A DNA stretch of 64,000 nucleotides from Isochrysis galbana (lineage: Eukaryota; Haptophyta; Isochrysidales; Isochrysidaceae). A program made the position numbers and the translations under genes. This document shows, piece after piece, positions 51,640-60,256 of this stretch; position 1 is the first letter of the stretch; every line of letters begins with the position of its first letter. The stretch is taken from NCBI GenBank assembly GCA_018136815.1, contig CM030934.1, forward strand, positions 1,458,979 to 1,522,978. The letters are read 5' to 3'. The notes beneath the pieces were generated by a model. It ran no database searches. It was given only the letters and a program-made list of their open reading frames with translations, and was not told the DNA's origin.

Positions 51640-52262
51640 TGGAGGAATTATTCAGGCATTCCTATCTGAAAAAGAGAACAAGCTAACGTTATGTACGAAA
51701 ACGCTAAGCGGACACAAAACACCATTTCACTACAGACGCCCCTTCCTCCATACACCTGAGCACAGACACTTCGGTCTAGTTCCGTGACACAACCCTTCAT
51801 ACCCAGCAAGCAGCATTTGCATACAGTGGAATACCTCGACGTGGCCGCGGAGCATGCTGCAAGGTCTCACTGACTGTGACTTGGTCTGAAACATTCGCGG
51901 GAAAGAAGCGAAGTGAAATTGGAATGCCGTCTTGGTCAACCAGTGGTGAAACCTTGGTAGCCTTCCTTCCTCGATCAGTGGGGTTTCTACCAATTCAATC
52001 TCGTCCATATATATTTTTCACAAAGGTAGAATCAATGCAATGGAACGCGCACCTTCTTGCCGTTTGCCTTCTTTCTAGCCTCATTAACGCTCTATATGCG
52101 GTCTCAAATACACCTATTCTGCTCCATTGCTCCATTTCATGAACGTGCCATGCACCGTGCTGTATCCCGATCCCAGAGACCTCCATGGCGCTCCAGTCCA
52201 CAAAATATGACACATCCTGTCCAACATCTAGTTCAAATCAGCTCTTGGTCTACCACCGGTGA
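51640..52262 (-). pseudogene. Decayed IS5-like DDE transposase
   Basis: Minus-strand translation gives, across at least one frameshift, a PWRSLGSGYSTVHGTFMKW-like N-terminal block, GVFETAYRALM, then AFHCIDSTFVKNIYGRD with the first catalytic Asp, a stop (TGA where Cys or similar is expected), GRNPTDRGRKATKVSPLVDQ, ISLRFFPANVSDQ and PLYANA near the second Asp region. This succession is typical of the bacterial-type IS5 transposase group. Further stops follow, so it is inactive. No terminal repeats found. Confidence 0.75.
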
Positions 52263-52329
52263 TGGGTAAAAAACTTTTCGCACACACCGTAAAAAATTGG
52301 CCCTCTTTTGACGGAACGCGACTTTCTCG

Positions 52330-52523
52330 CCTCTCGCCGCTCGCTCGATGTCGCTTTCGCCGCCGTCCTCGCCCTCGCCCAAGCCCGCCTGCCCGCCTTC
52401 CTCTGCTGACGGGCCTCAGCCCGTCAGCGTCTCCGAAGTCGTCTCCTCCGCCGCGCCTGCCGCCGGTCTGCCTCCTTCCTCATTGCCCTCAGGCCCTATG
52501 GGCCATTCCAATTCGTCAAGCCA
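52330..52523 (+). mobile_element. Truncated Ty3/gypsy LTR ending at the canonical CAATTCGTCA terminus
   Basis: Carries the LTR-encoded gag start at ATG 52348 (MSLSPPSSPSPKPACPPSSA) and stops exactly at CAATTCGTCA (52514-52523), the same 3' LTR end inferred for the element at 15441. Its 5' part is missing. Confidence 0.8.
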
Positions 52524-52700
52524 CGCCCGCTTCCCTTACCCTTACCCCCCCCCCCCCTCCACCTGCCTTGCGGCTCGTCCCCTCGCGCGCTACCTAGGGG
52601 CTGGGTGTATGGGGTTTCCAGTGGCAGACGGTGTGTACCTATCCCCGATGGCCTGACTCACTCCTTCCTCTTGCGCCATCGGGCTATCAGTTGTTCCATG
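52524..52700 (-). mobile_element. Non-LTR 3' tail fragment
   Basis: Reverse complement of the family tail (GCCACGCCC, CCTTGCGGC, CTCGCGCGCTACCTAGGGGC), homologous to 49020-49210 and to 6790-6890 on the other strand. It abuts the LTR fragment. Confidence 0.65.
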
Positions 52701-53457
52701 TTCTTTCGTTATGTTAGGAGGTCAGGTAGCTGCAGTGCGGTGTATCCGAGGTCAACGGTCGGGTGAGTGGCCGGCCCTCGGCCCTCGATGGTATAGCTCC
52801 CTCCTTCCTGCTAGAGGCCACAACCTCAGGTCGGTTTTTTTTGCGCCGACACCCCTACATCTCGGGTATAACTTCTACCTCACCCCTCCGTTAAGCGGCT
52901 TTAAGCGTTAAGGTTATCTCGCAGGGTATACACCCCACCCACATTCTGGACCCCAATGAGCGTTAGTACTTAGTACTTAGTACCGCTACTGCTACTGCCA
53001 CTAGCCTTCTACTACGAATTCTAGATTCTAGGTCGCTAGGCGCTAGCGCTAGGGACGAACGCCCTACCCCCTACCCCTACCCCTACCAACCTACCAACCT
53101 AGATGTGCCTGAGCTTCACCGCGTGGCCGCACGGCGAAGGACCTGGAGATAAGAGCCTGGAAATTGCATCATCGAGGATGAATGCGACATAATTATAACA
53201 TGGAAGTTTAGCCGCGGGCACATAGTGGGTAGTGGGTGCGTCTGGACAACTTTGTCGGATACGCATTTGACGAAATCTTCTTCCCTGCTTCTCTTCACCT
53301 TCACACCTTGCCGCCCTTCCTGAGGAAAGGGAATTCCGGTATTGCCTCTGTGCTCTCCCGTCTCTCGCAACCTCGCTGCTCATCGCTCTCCTTGCTCCCG
53401 CCTCCTCCCTCTCCTCTACGTGCACTCCCGGCCGTGCACACAAGCTTCTAAGGGCAA
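52701..53457. other. Intergenic region upstream of the Mpv17 gene
   Basis: No gene recognised. A short CCCCTACC repeat at 53060-53092 looks telomere-like but is too short to interpret. Confidence 0.5.
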
Positions 53458-54075
53458 ATGCCGGCTCGTCTCGTTCTCGTCCAGTACGACCGGCTCCTTG
53501 TGAGCCACCCCTTCCGAACGAGTGTGGTCACCGGCGCAATCCTTGGCTGGGCGGGCGATGCGCTCACGCAGCATAGGCAAATGATGGAGCAGGAGGCCGA
53601 AAACAAGCAGATGGGCGATATTGAGCCTGCACAACCCATCTCCTTTGATGTAAGGAGGTCGCTGGCCTTCATGGCCTTCAGCGCGTACATGTCTGGCCCA
53701 GTCAACTATGTGTGGCTCGTCCAGCTGCAGCGCATGGTGAGCAGGCTCGCGCCCACAGGGGGCATTAGGGCGCTCGCCACCAAAATGATGCTGCAGGCCA
53801 CCATTCTGCAGCCTTTGATATTTTTGCCTTCCTTTTTTACTTTCAATGGCATAGTTAGAGGTTGGTCATTCCAGCACACCATTGAACGTGCACGGAAGGA
53901 GTATTGGTCAACCCTACGCTATGTCTGGGCCTTTTGGACACCCGCCGTCGCCTTTGCCTTCGGTGTGCTGCCTATTCGTCAACAAGCTGTATTCTTTGCA
54001 TTCGTGGGATTTATGTGGAATGCGTGCCTCTCGGCGTTCAGCAACCCACGGAAACAATCATCCAACAGGAGGTGA
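53458..54075 (+). CDS. Mpv17/PMP22 family membrane protein
   Basis: 205 residues, no intron. Four predicted membrane helices. Family marks: W-x-x-Y/L-x-x-HPF-x-T-x-x-x-T-G (LLVSHPFRTSVVTGAILGWAGDALTQ), a GP-x-x-YVW loop, LQPLIFLPSFF, and the C-terminal YVWAFWTPAVAFAFGVLP, VGFMWNACLSAFSN. The family resides in mitochondrial or peroxisomal inner membranes and forms small channels. The segment between helices 1 and 2 holds an unusual ~25-residue polar insertion (MEQEAENKQMGDIEPAQP). No obvious cleavable presequence. Confidence 0.9.
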   Translation: MPARLVLVQYDRLLVSHPFRTSVVTGAILGWAGDALTQHRQMMEQEAENKQMGDIEPAQPISFDVRRSLAFMAFSAYMSGPVNYVWLVQLQRMVSRLAPTGGIRALATKMMLQATILQPLIFLPSFFTFNGIVRGWSFQHTIERARKEYWSTLRYVWAFWTPAVAFAFGVLPIRQQAVFFAFVGFMWNACLSAFSNPRKQSSNRR

Positions 54076-54419
54076 CGTACTACCACGTGTCACCATGCAC
54101 AGGATCATGCGACGAGCTTTGATGCAACATCAGCGTGCAGGTTTTTGACTTTTGGTGTAGATGTCTAATCGGCTACCACCTTGATGACCTTCACGGGTCA
54201 CACTCCTATGCCTATGCGTGTGCCAGAAGAAGTATTCAATGCAGAAAACAATGACACATACTTCATCTGAGTGCTTGGGCACCCTCCACTGTGTGCTTTT
54301 CAAGCCTACTTGTTCTATTGCGGTACGAATCAAGATTCTTGCAATTACAATATTCAAATGCTGCATTTACGATAATCCGCCGTGGCGTTACTCTTGTGGT
54401 CGAGCCTGCAGAAATCCCT
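54076..54419. other. Intergenic region
   Basis: No recognised feature; probably 3' UTR of the Mpv17 gene on the left. Confidence 0.5.
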
Positions 54420-54745
54420 TTACTGGGTAGAGCTATACGAACAGGCTACCGGCGGCAAAACCAACAACAACAAGGACAAATTTCAGGGGATACGAATGTA
54501 TGTACCGAATGGCATCGCAGCGGCTCAAGAAACCCGGGTTTGAAACCCCCCTGGGACATGAAGAAATATAACTGGATAGCGAACGACCAATATCTAAGCA
54601 TATTGGGCGTCCCCCTGGGCGCGCTAGAGGCCAGAGGCACTTAAGCCCTTCTGGTCAAAGCCGACGGACAAAATAGCCTAGGCAAAATAGACGGCAAAGT
54701 CGCCAAATTCCAAATTACTACCAGCCACAAAGTATATGACTATAT
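54420..54745 (+). pseudogene. Non-LTR reverse transcriptase fragment
   Basis: Frames on + give VELYEQATGGKTNNNKDKF (RT palm/K-x-N region), then after a shift NDQYLSILGVPLGALEARG, matching the thumb motif of the fragment at 30440, and SLGKIDGKVAKFQ. At least one frameshift. Confidence 0.75.
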
Positions 54746-54749
54746 TCGG

Positions 54750-54815
54750 TGTTGGCAGAGGCTGGTGAGGAGAGGCGAGATTGTAGGGTATGAGCGTTAG
54801 ACGAGAACGAGAACT
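54750..54815 (-). mobile_element. Ty3/gypsy LTR fragment
   Basis: About 65 bases matching the LTR (GGCTGGYGAGG, GATTGTAGGGTATGAG), equivalent to 9086-9150. It follows the RT fragment directly. Confidence 0.6.
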
Positions 54816-56451
54816 CGGAAGGTTCAGGGCTTGGGCTTGGGGTACTCAGGGGGCTACAGGTCACCAACAGGCGATATAGTGGATAAAACACACAAATCAA
54901 CACTCTGCACTCAAACATAAACAGTAACAGGCTATAAAAATACGTTAAACGGACCCCTCTGATGAGCAGAACCAGGAGTGCCCACCAGAAAAAGAGGAGA
55001 GAGAGGAAAAGAGAGGGAACGAGGGCTCGAGGGTCAAAACACAATTCGGACTCCGGCTCGGACTATGGAATAAAATCCGGTGCCCTCACTAAGCCTGCTT
55101 CGAGTCTCGAGACTCGAGTCTCGAGAGTACGAAGACCGTTGCAGAGCGCTGCGAGGCAGCGCTGGAGGACACCGCTGAGGGACGCTGAAGGACGGACGCG
55201 CTATGGGACACTGCTGAAGGACGCTGAGGGACGCTGAGGGACGCTGAGGGACGCGCTGGGGGACGCGTTGGGGGACTTTTCCGCGCGGGGGGGGGGGGGG
55301 GGAGAGAACACGGCGTCTCAACGCACGGAAACTGCGGAGGGGGGGGGGAACTGCGGAGGGGGGAAATCACAACACTCAACACTGACACTGACACTGACAC
55401 TGACCCAACTCTCACGACTCACATTCATTCATCATTCACGTATCTTTCCCCACTTAGAACGGAGAAACACAAACACAGGGAATGGAGAGGGGGGGGGGGG
55501 GAACTGCGGAACTGCAGAGGGGGTGAAATGCAGAAGGGGTGGGGGGGGTCTGAGCGCGAGGGGCCCAGTTCTGTTACCTGCATTTCTAACCTTAAACGCG
55601 TGGACAATTACCGTAACGGTAAAAATAAAACTCAAATCCTCGAATTTCGAGACGAAAATCGGCGAACCAAGACTTGAGCCCAGGGAGAATCCGAATCTGC
55701 ACGCCTCACGCCTCGCGCGACCACAACGACCATAGAAGACGGTACATTACGAAGAAGGCTCGTGCTCATGCCGAAATATTCATGCCAAACAAAAGGCCTG
55801 AATACAACAGATTGGCGTCGTGACGTCGTGACTATCTGTCTGGGTGGCCCCTGTGTATTTATCTGGTGTCTCGCCTGGCCCTGGCCCCCCATTAGCCATT
55901 AGGATGGATCGTCGAAATCGGGCACGCAGCGCGCCCAGCATCGGTTCGACGCTGGGTTCTCCGGGCCTCCCTCGGCGACGGCTCAACGTTAATTAACGTT
56001 CAATGGCATTGTCAACGTCAATGGTCAATGGGCTCCGCGGATGTATGATTGCGACGAGGATTCGGCAGCTGAAATCTCCACAGCCATCGCTGAATGCCTT
56101 TGTTTGGTGTTTGGCGGGGCCCCAAGCAGCTATGCTCAAAGCAAAAAATACCAAGGGGAAGGACAGAGATGCCACGAGTTGGAGTTGAGGACTTGAGGAA
56201 ACACCGAGAGTGTACTTTACTCCTACCCAACACGAATAAATAAACCAGCATACGTGTGCGGGAGTAGTCTGGGGCAAGGGTGAGCGAGAGAGCGGCCGGG
56301 CGGTGCCGCCGCGTCGCCGACCGGTGTGTGTGTGTGAGAGAGAGGGAGAGAGAGAGGGAGAGAGAGAGGGAGAGAGAGGGGGAGGGAGGGAGGGAGGGAG
56401 AGGGAGGGAGGGAGAGAGAGAGGGAGAGGGAAAGAAAGAGAGGGGGGGGGG
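54816..56451. other. Intergenic region with tandem repeats and a purine tract
   Basis: Includes short palindromic CGAGTCTCGAGACTCG repeats (55098-55128), (GGACGCTGA)n at 55176-55270, an ACTGAC hexamer array at 55378-55404 and G-runs at 55286-55301 and 55489-55501. 56333-56450 is GAGAGGGA purine tract ending directly at the start codon of the next gene. No gene recognised. Confidence 0.6.
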
Positions 56452-58593
56452 ATGCTTGAGGTGCACCTGGGCTCAGTCGAAGACACTGAGCACCTGGGCG
56501 CGCAGCTTGCGGAGGTTGCAGAGCGGGGAGACGTCGTCTTCCTCTCCGGAGAGCTCGGGGCGGGCAAGACATCACTCTCGCGCGGCTTCCTCCGCCATTT
56601 CTTCGGGGACGCGACCCTAGAGGCGCCCTCGCCATCGTACCTCATTTGCCTGAGCTACTCAGACGAACAGACTGCACTTGCTACTGCCGACGGCACATGC
56701 GGCTCTTCAGAGAGCTCGGCCAATGTTCGGGGAGGTCGTGAGGCTACAGCTCAGCATGCGGCCGACCCATCACCAGCTTCAGGGCGTGAGATGCGACCAG
56801 GAGGTCGTGCACGCATTCCGGGCACACGTGTTCTTCACCTTGACCCATTTCGACTGCCCGAAGGCAAAGTAGCAGCGCTCGTCGATCTACCCACCGCCTT
56901 CAAGGAAGACATTTGTCTTATTGAGTGGCCTGAGAGACTGGGCTCGACGCTGTATACGGCTGAGTATCCTCCCCGACTGGAGATCTCCCTGGGTGGCGTT
57001 GGACCTCAAGCGGCGGGACGTCAAGTTGCGATCAAGGCGGTGGGTTCTCGTTGGGATCTTGTGGTTAGCGCTTGGAAGACTGCGGGCCGAGTGACTGTCG
57101 AGCTTCCAGAGGTGGCCCCGATGCCTGTCTCGACAGCGCTCGATTCCTCGTCGCAGGGGCTGCTTGCCGTTGGACGTCGGCGAGCAACAGTGCCAGATAT
57201 CCCTGCGCGCGAGATGCTCGTCCTAGGCATTGAGTCATCTTGCGATGATACAGGGGCGGCCGTTGTGCGAGGTGATGGCGTCGTGCTCAGCGAGTGTATC
57301 GCCTCGCAAGCGGGCATACATGAGCAGTGGGGTGGAGTGGTGCCTAAGCTCGCTCAGGAGGCTCATCGCGCCGCCATCGATTCAACGGTGGACGAAGCGC
57401 TTAGGCGCGCGGGTGTCGAACACAGTGCTTTGACCGCGATCGCCGTGACAGTCGGCCCAGGGCTTTCTTTGTGTCTCGGGGTGGGTGTCAAGAAGGCTCT
57501 TTCACTATGCCAAGAGCACCAGATACCGTTGGTGCGCGTGCATCATATGGAGGCGCATGCTCTCGTCACGTGGCTGCCAAGTAGTCTATCCGCCGCCAGT
57601 GCGACAGGCCCTGCGCCGACAGGCGGGGAGACGAGCGCTTCATTGCCAGCGCTGCAACAGGATCTGCAGCCACCATTCCCTTTCCTTACGTTGCTTGTCT
57701 CGGGAGGGCACAACATGCTTGTGCTCTCTCGCGGTGCCGGGGATCACACGGTGCTTGGTTCGACCCTTGATGACTCAATTGGCGAGGCGTTCGATAAGAC
57801 AGCGCGCCTACTCGGCATCGACTCCATCCCCGGCGGACCGCCGCTGGAGAGGCTCGCTGCTGAGGGAGACCCGACGGCGTTTTCACTTCCCAAGCCGCTC
57901 TCCCGAAGCAAAGATGACCGACTGCGCTCCAGCTGCGATTTTTCGTACGCTGGTCTCAAATCTGCAGTTCGCTGTCTGGTTGAGGAGACACAGCCCACTA
58001 AGAGGCAGCGCAAGGCGGCTGCAAGAGAGGCGGCTCGCAACGCGGCTTGCGGAGAGAAAGATGAGTATGGTGCCTCGGAAGCGACGGATCTTCCTGAGAC
58101 CAAAGATGGGGGCAGCTGTGACGGCCCAGGGCCAATGACCGTGGAGGAGATGGCTGCGGCTAAGGAAAAGCGGCGCGCCGATGTAGCTGCGTCTTTTCAG
58201 CGTGTAGCAGTGGAGCACTTGGCCGAGCGGACCGAGCGCGCCATCGGCTGGGCCCGGGAAGTCGAGCCAACACTCAATTGTGTGGTCGTCGCTGGCGGTG
58301 TTGCGGCCAACAAGGAGGTCCGGCGTCAACTGACTGCAGTGTGTGAGCGCTCGCAGTTGCCACTTGTGTGCCCGCCCGTCAAGCTGTGCACTGACAATGG
58401 CACGATGGTGGCGTGGACGGGCATGCTACGACTTTGGCTTGGACTGGCAGAGCCACCGCTCCGTGAGAGCGACAACATCGACCTCTTTGTCGAAGTTCGG
58501 CCCAAGTGGCCGATTGGTAAGCGGGACCCGAGGTCCACAACCCAAGCGGAGCAGCTGGCACGGCGAAAGAGGCCCAACCCCAACAACAACTAG
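56452..58593 (+). CDS. TsaE-TsaD fusion protein for tRNA N6-threonylcarbamoyladenosine (t6A) synthesis
   Basis: 713 residues, one uninterrupted frame. Residues ~1-210 are TsaE, the ATPase that resets the bacterial TsaB-TsaD-TsaE complex: Walker A GELGAGKTSLSRG (~34-46), SPSYL (the SPT-F site), HLDPFR and LIEWPERL. Residues ~255-713 are TsaD/OSGEPL1, which transfers threonylcarbamoyl to A37: MLVLGIESSCDDTGAAVV, QEAHRAA, metal-binding HMEAH, LLVSGGHNML, DDSIGEAFDKTARLLG, DFSYAGLKSAVR, VAGGVAANKEVR and LCTDNGTMVAW. A ~60-residue insert rich in Arg/Ala/Asp lies between the last two groups. The linker (210-254) has no domain. The first Met lies directly after a purine tract, and no targeting peptide is evident. 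Catalytic residues of both halves appear intact, so both activities are plausible. The organelle form of t6A synthesis is the likely context. Confidence 0.88.
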   Translation: MLEVHLGSVEDTEHLGAQLAEVAERGDVVFLSGELGAGKTSLSRGFLRHFFGDATLEAPSPSYLICLSYSDEQTALATADGTCGSSESSANVRGGREATAQHAADPSPASGREMRPGGRARIPGTRVLHLDPFRLPEGKVAALVDLPTAFKEDICLIEWPERLGSTLYTAEYPPRLEISLGGVGPQAAGRQVAIKAVGSRWDLVVSAWKTAGRVTVELPEVAPMPVSTALDSSSQGLLAVGRRRATVPDIPAREMLVLGIESSCDDTGAAVVRGDGVVLSECIASQAGIHEQWGGVVPKLAQEAHRAAIDSTVDEALRRAGVEHSALTAIAVTVGPGLSLCLGVGVKKALSLCQEHQIPLVRVHHMEAHALVTWLPSSLSAASATGPAPTGGETSASLPALQQDLQPPFPFLTLLVSGGHNMLVLSRGAGDHTVLGSTLDDSIGEAFDKTARLLGIDSIPGGPPLERLAAEGDPTAFSLPKPLSRSKDDRLRSSCDFSYAGLKSAVRCLVEETQPTKRQRKAAAREAARNAACGEKDEYGASEATDLPETKDGGSCDGPGPMTVEEMAAAKEKRRADVAASFQRVAVEHLAERTERAIGWAREVEPTLNCVVVAGGVAANKEVRRQLTAVCERSQLPLVCPPVKLCTDNGTMVAWTGMLRLWLGLAEPPLRESDNIDLFVEVRPKWPIGKRDPRSTTQAEQLARRKRPNPNNN

Positions 58594-59179
58594 AGCCACA
58601 CAGCTCATCTTCAAGGTATATACTTCCCGCGGCAGCGCAGCAAAGCACTCTGTGATGGCGGGGTCAGCATGGAGCCATTCCTCCTGCTGCGGAACGCATA
58701 TGTGGTTCGTTTTCAAGTTCACGCTCGGGTTGTTGCTGCGAAATTGCTTGTTCTCGCCTGATGGTCCGGGTCCTTGGCGCCCAGGTGTCGCGTGCCCCAT
58801 CGCATGCGGCCATCTTGCTCCCTCGCTATCGTGCACCACCGCGCCACCTGATTAAGATGCGCACGCCCCACGCCCCACATGCAACCACAACACGTTTGAT
58901 GCACAGCCGGCAAGCCAATGAGTAGCAACCTACCAACGCGTGGCATGGAGGCCTGCAGCATGGCCCATAGTTTATAGTAGTAGCTTGGATCATGGATCAT
59001 GGGGCAGCACACATTCACATGTCTTCTATAGATGAAAGATGATGATTTGTGCATGTTGGTCCGGCACACTCCCCGTATGTGCCCATGTGTTGTCGTTGCT
59101 GTTATTTGTTGCTCTGCGGACGAGGCGTGCAATGAGTTAGGAAGCAGGACTCGCAGGATATCACTCCTCTGCGTTTTGC
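58594..59179. other. Intergenic region
   Basis: No gene recognised on either strand. Confidence 0.5.
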
Positions 59180-59955
59180 AACTAAGTTTATACTTGGTTG
59201 CGATGGAGCGCGCCGACGCGGTTCTTCTCTCCCTCGGGTTAGGTTTAATTTGCGACCTCTTCGTATCTCCCCTTAGGCACATCGCACCTCTCTCGTCTCA
59301 TTCGATAGGTCTCTTAGAATCCTGCGCGGCAGGATTGGCCCATGAAAACCTGTGCGTCAAATATGGCGTCAATGCCCGGTACCTACCCGGTACCCGGCCG
59401 GAGTCACTAATACGCACACTGGAAAGATTCACCAAACTGAGCAAGGCGCTACTATTCGCCAACTCAACGGACTCCGCGCGAACCGCCCAGGCGGGCATGG
59501 GGAGACAACCCAAAAAGAGGATAGATTTGGCCGACATCCGGCCACTTTACGAACTAGGCGAAAAGAACGAATTGACCCTTGACCCCCAGCGCGGAGCTAG
59601 TATCCCTAGCTAGAAAGCTAGGGATAGAGCAACTAGTTGAGACAGAAACCACGAAGCACAAGAGATAGAGACGACTAACACGCCGGTGCACCACCCTTGG
59701 GACAACCACACCACGAGATGCCTGCTCTGCCCTACCAACAAAGATCCAAAAGGCCTGCCCGGACCCCACACCCAAAACCGGGCCCTAGGTAGTGTACTAG
59801 GGCCGCACCCCCGACACCAAAGACAAAGGAATGAGGGGGGGAAGGCAAGGGGGCGGGGAAAAGGGAGATAAGGGCGTTGGCTGATGTGCAGTAGCAGTAG
59901 TATGCGCTGTCTAGCGATAGGTGTGTAGCCCTGAACCTTCAGATCTTTTTTTTTT
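59180..59955 (+). mobile_element. Chimeric non-LTR derivative carrying an internal LTR fragment
   Basis: Starts AACTAAGT-TTAT-ACTTGGTT (59180-59199), then ATGGAGCGCGCCGACGCGG. At ~59237 it switches to ~100 bp of Ty3/gypsy LTR in sense orientation (GGTTTAATTTGCGACCTC, CTTAGGCACATCGCACC, GGCAGGATTG). At ~59338 it switches to the ORF2 C-terminus (SLIRTLERFTKLSKALLFAN, GMGRQPKKRIDLADIRP), and ends with the family 3' UTR, AGATC and a T run to 59955. No clear target duplication. Confidence 0.85.
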
Positions 59956-60059
59956 CAACAATAGCCTGCGTGACACCTCAGTATTGGAACGGAGGTAGTA
60001 ATATACAACAAAACCCTCACTCCCCCTGCGCTCCAGCTTGCCACCGGCGTCGGGGGGCG

Positions 60060-60256
60060 GCGCCGGCTCGCGCGCTTTGGGGTGTGTGTGGTGGGGGGGG
60101 GTAGGTGGGGGGGGGGGCGGGGGGTCCTGGGGGAGTCGCCGGCGTGGACGGGCGGAGCGTGTGACTGGTGGTAGGGAACGGAGCGGCCGTGGCTGGAGGG
60201 TGGGGGGGGTGGCGGTGACGGGGAGACAGGAAGCGAGTGCGTATCGTCCTGCACTG
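60060..60256 (+). repeat. G-rich tract upstream of the EPL1 gene
   Basis: Repeated GGGG runs, longest about 11, in 60080-60215, within the presumed 5' leader. Capable of G-quadruplex formation in the sense RNA. Confidence 0.6.

Noticed and set aside
53060-53092. Telomere-like CCCCTACC repeats
   Set aside because: Only about three imperfect units inside gene-bearing sequence.
59165-59970. Target duplication for the chimeric non-LTR element
   Set aside because: TTTTGCAAC before and TTTTTCAAC after are similar but T-rich and inexact, so I do not claim a duplication.
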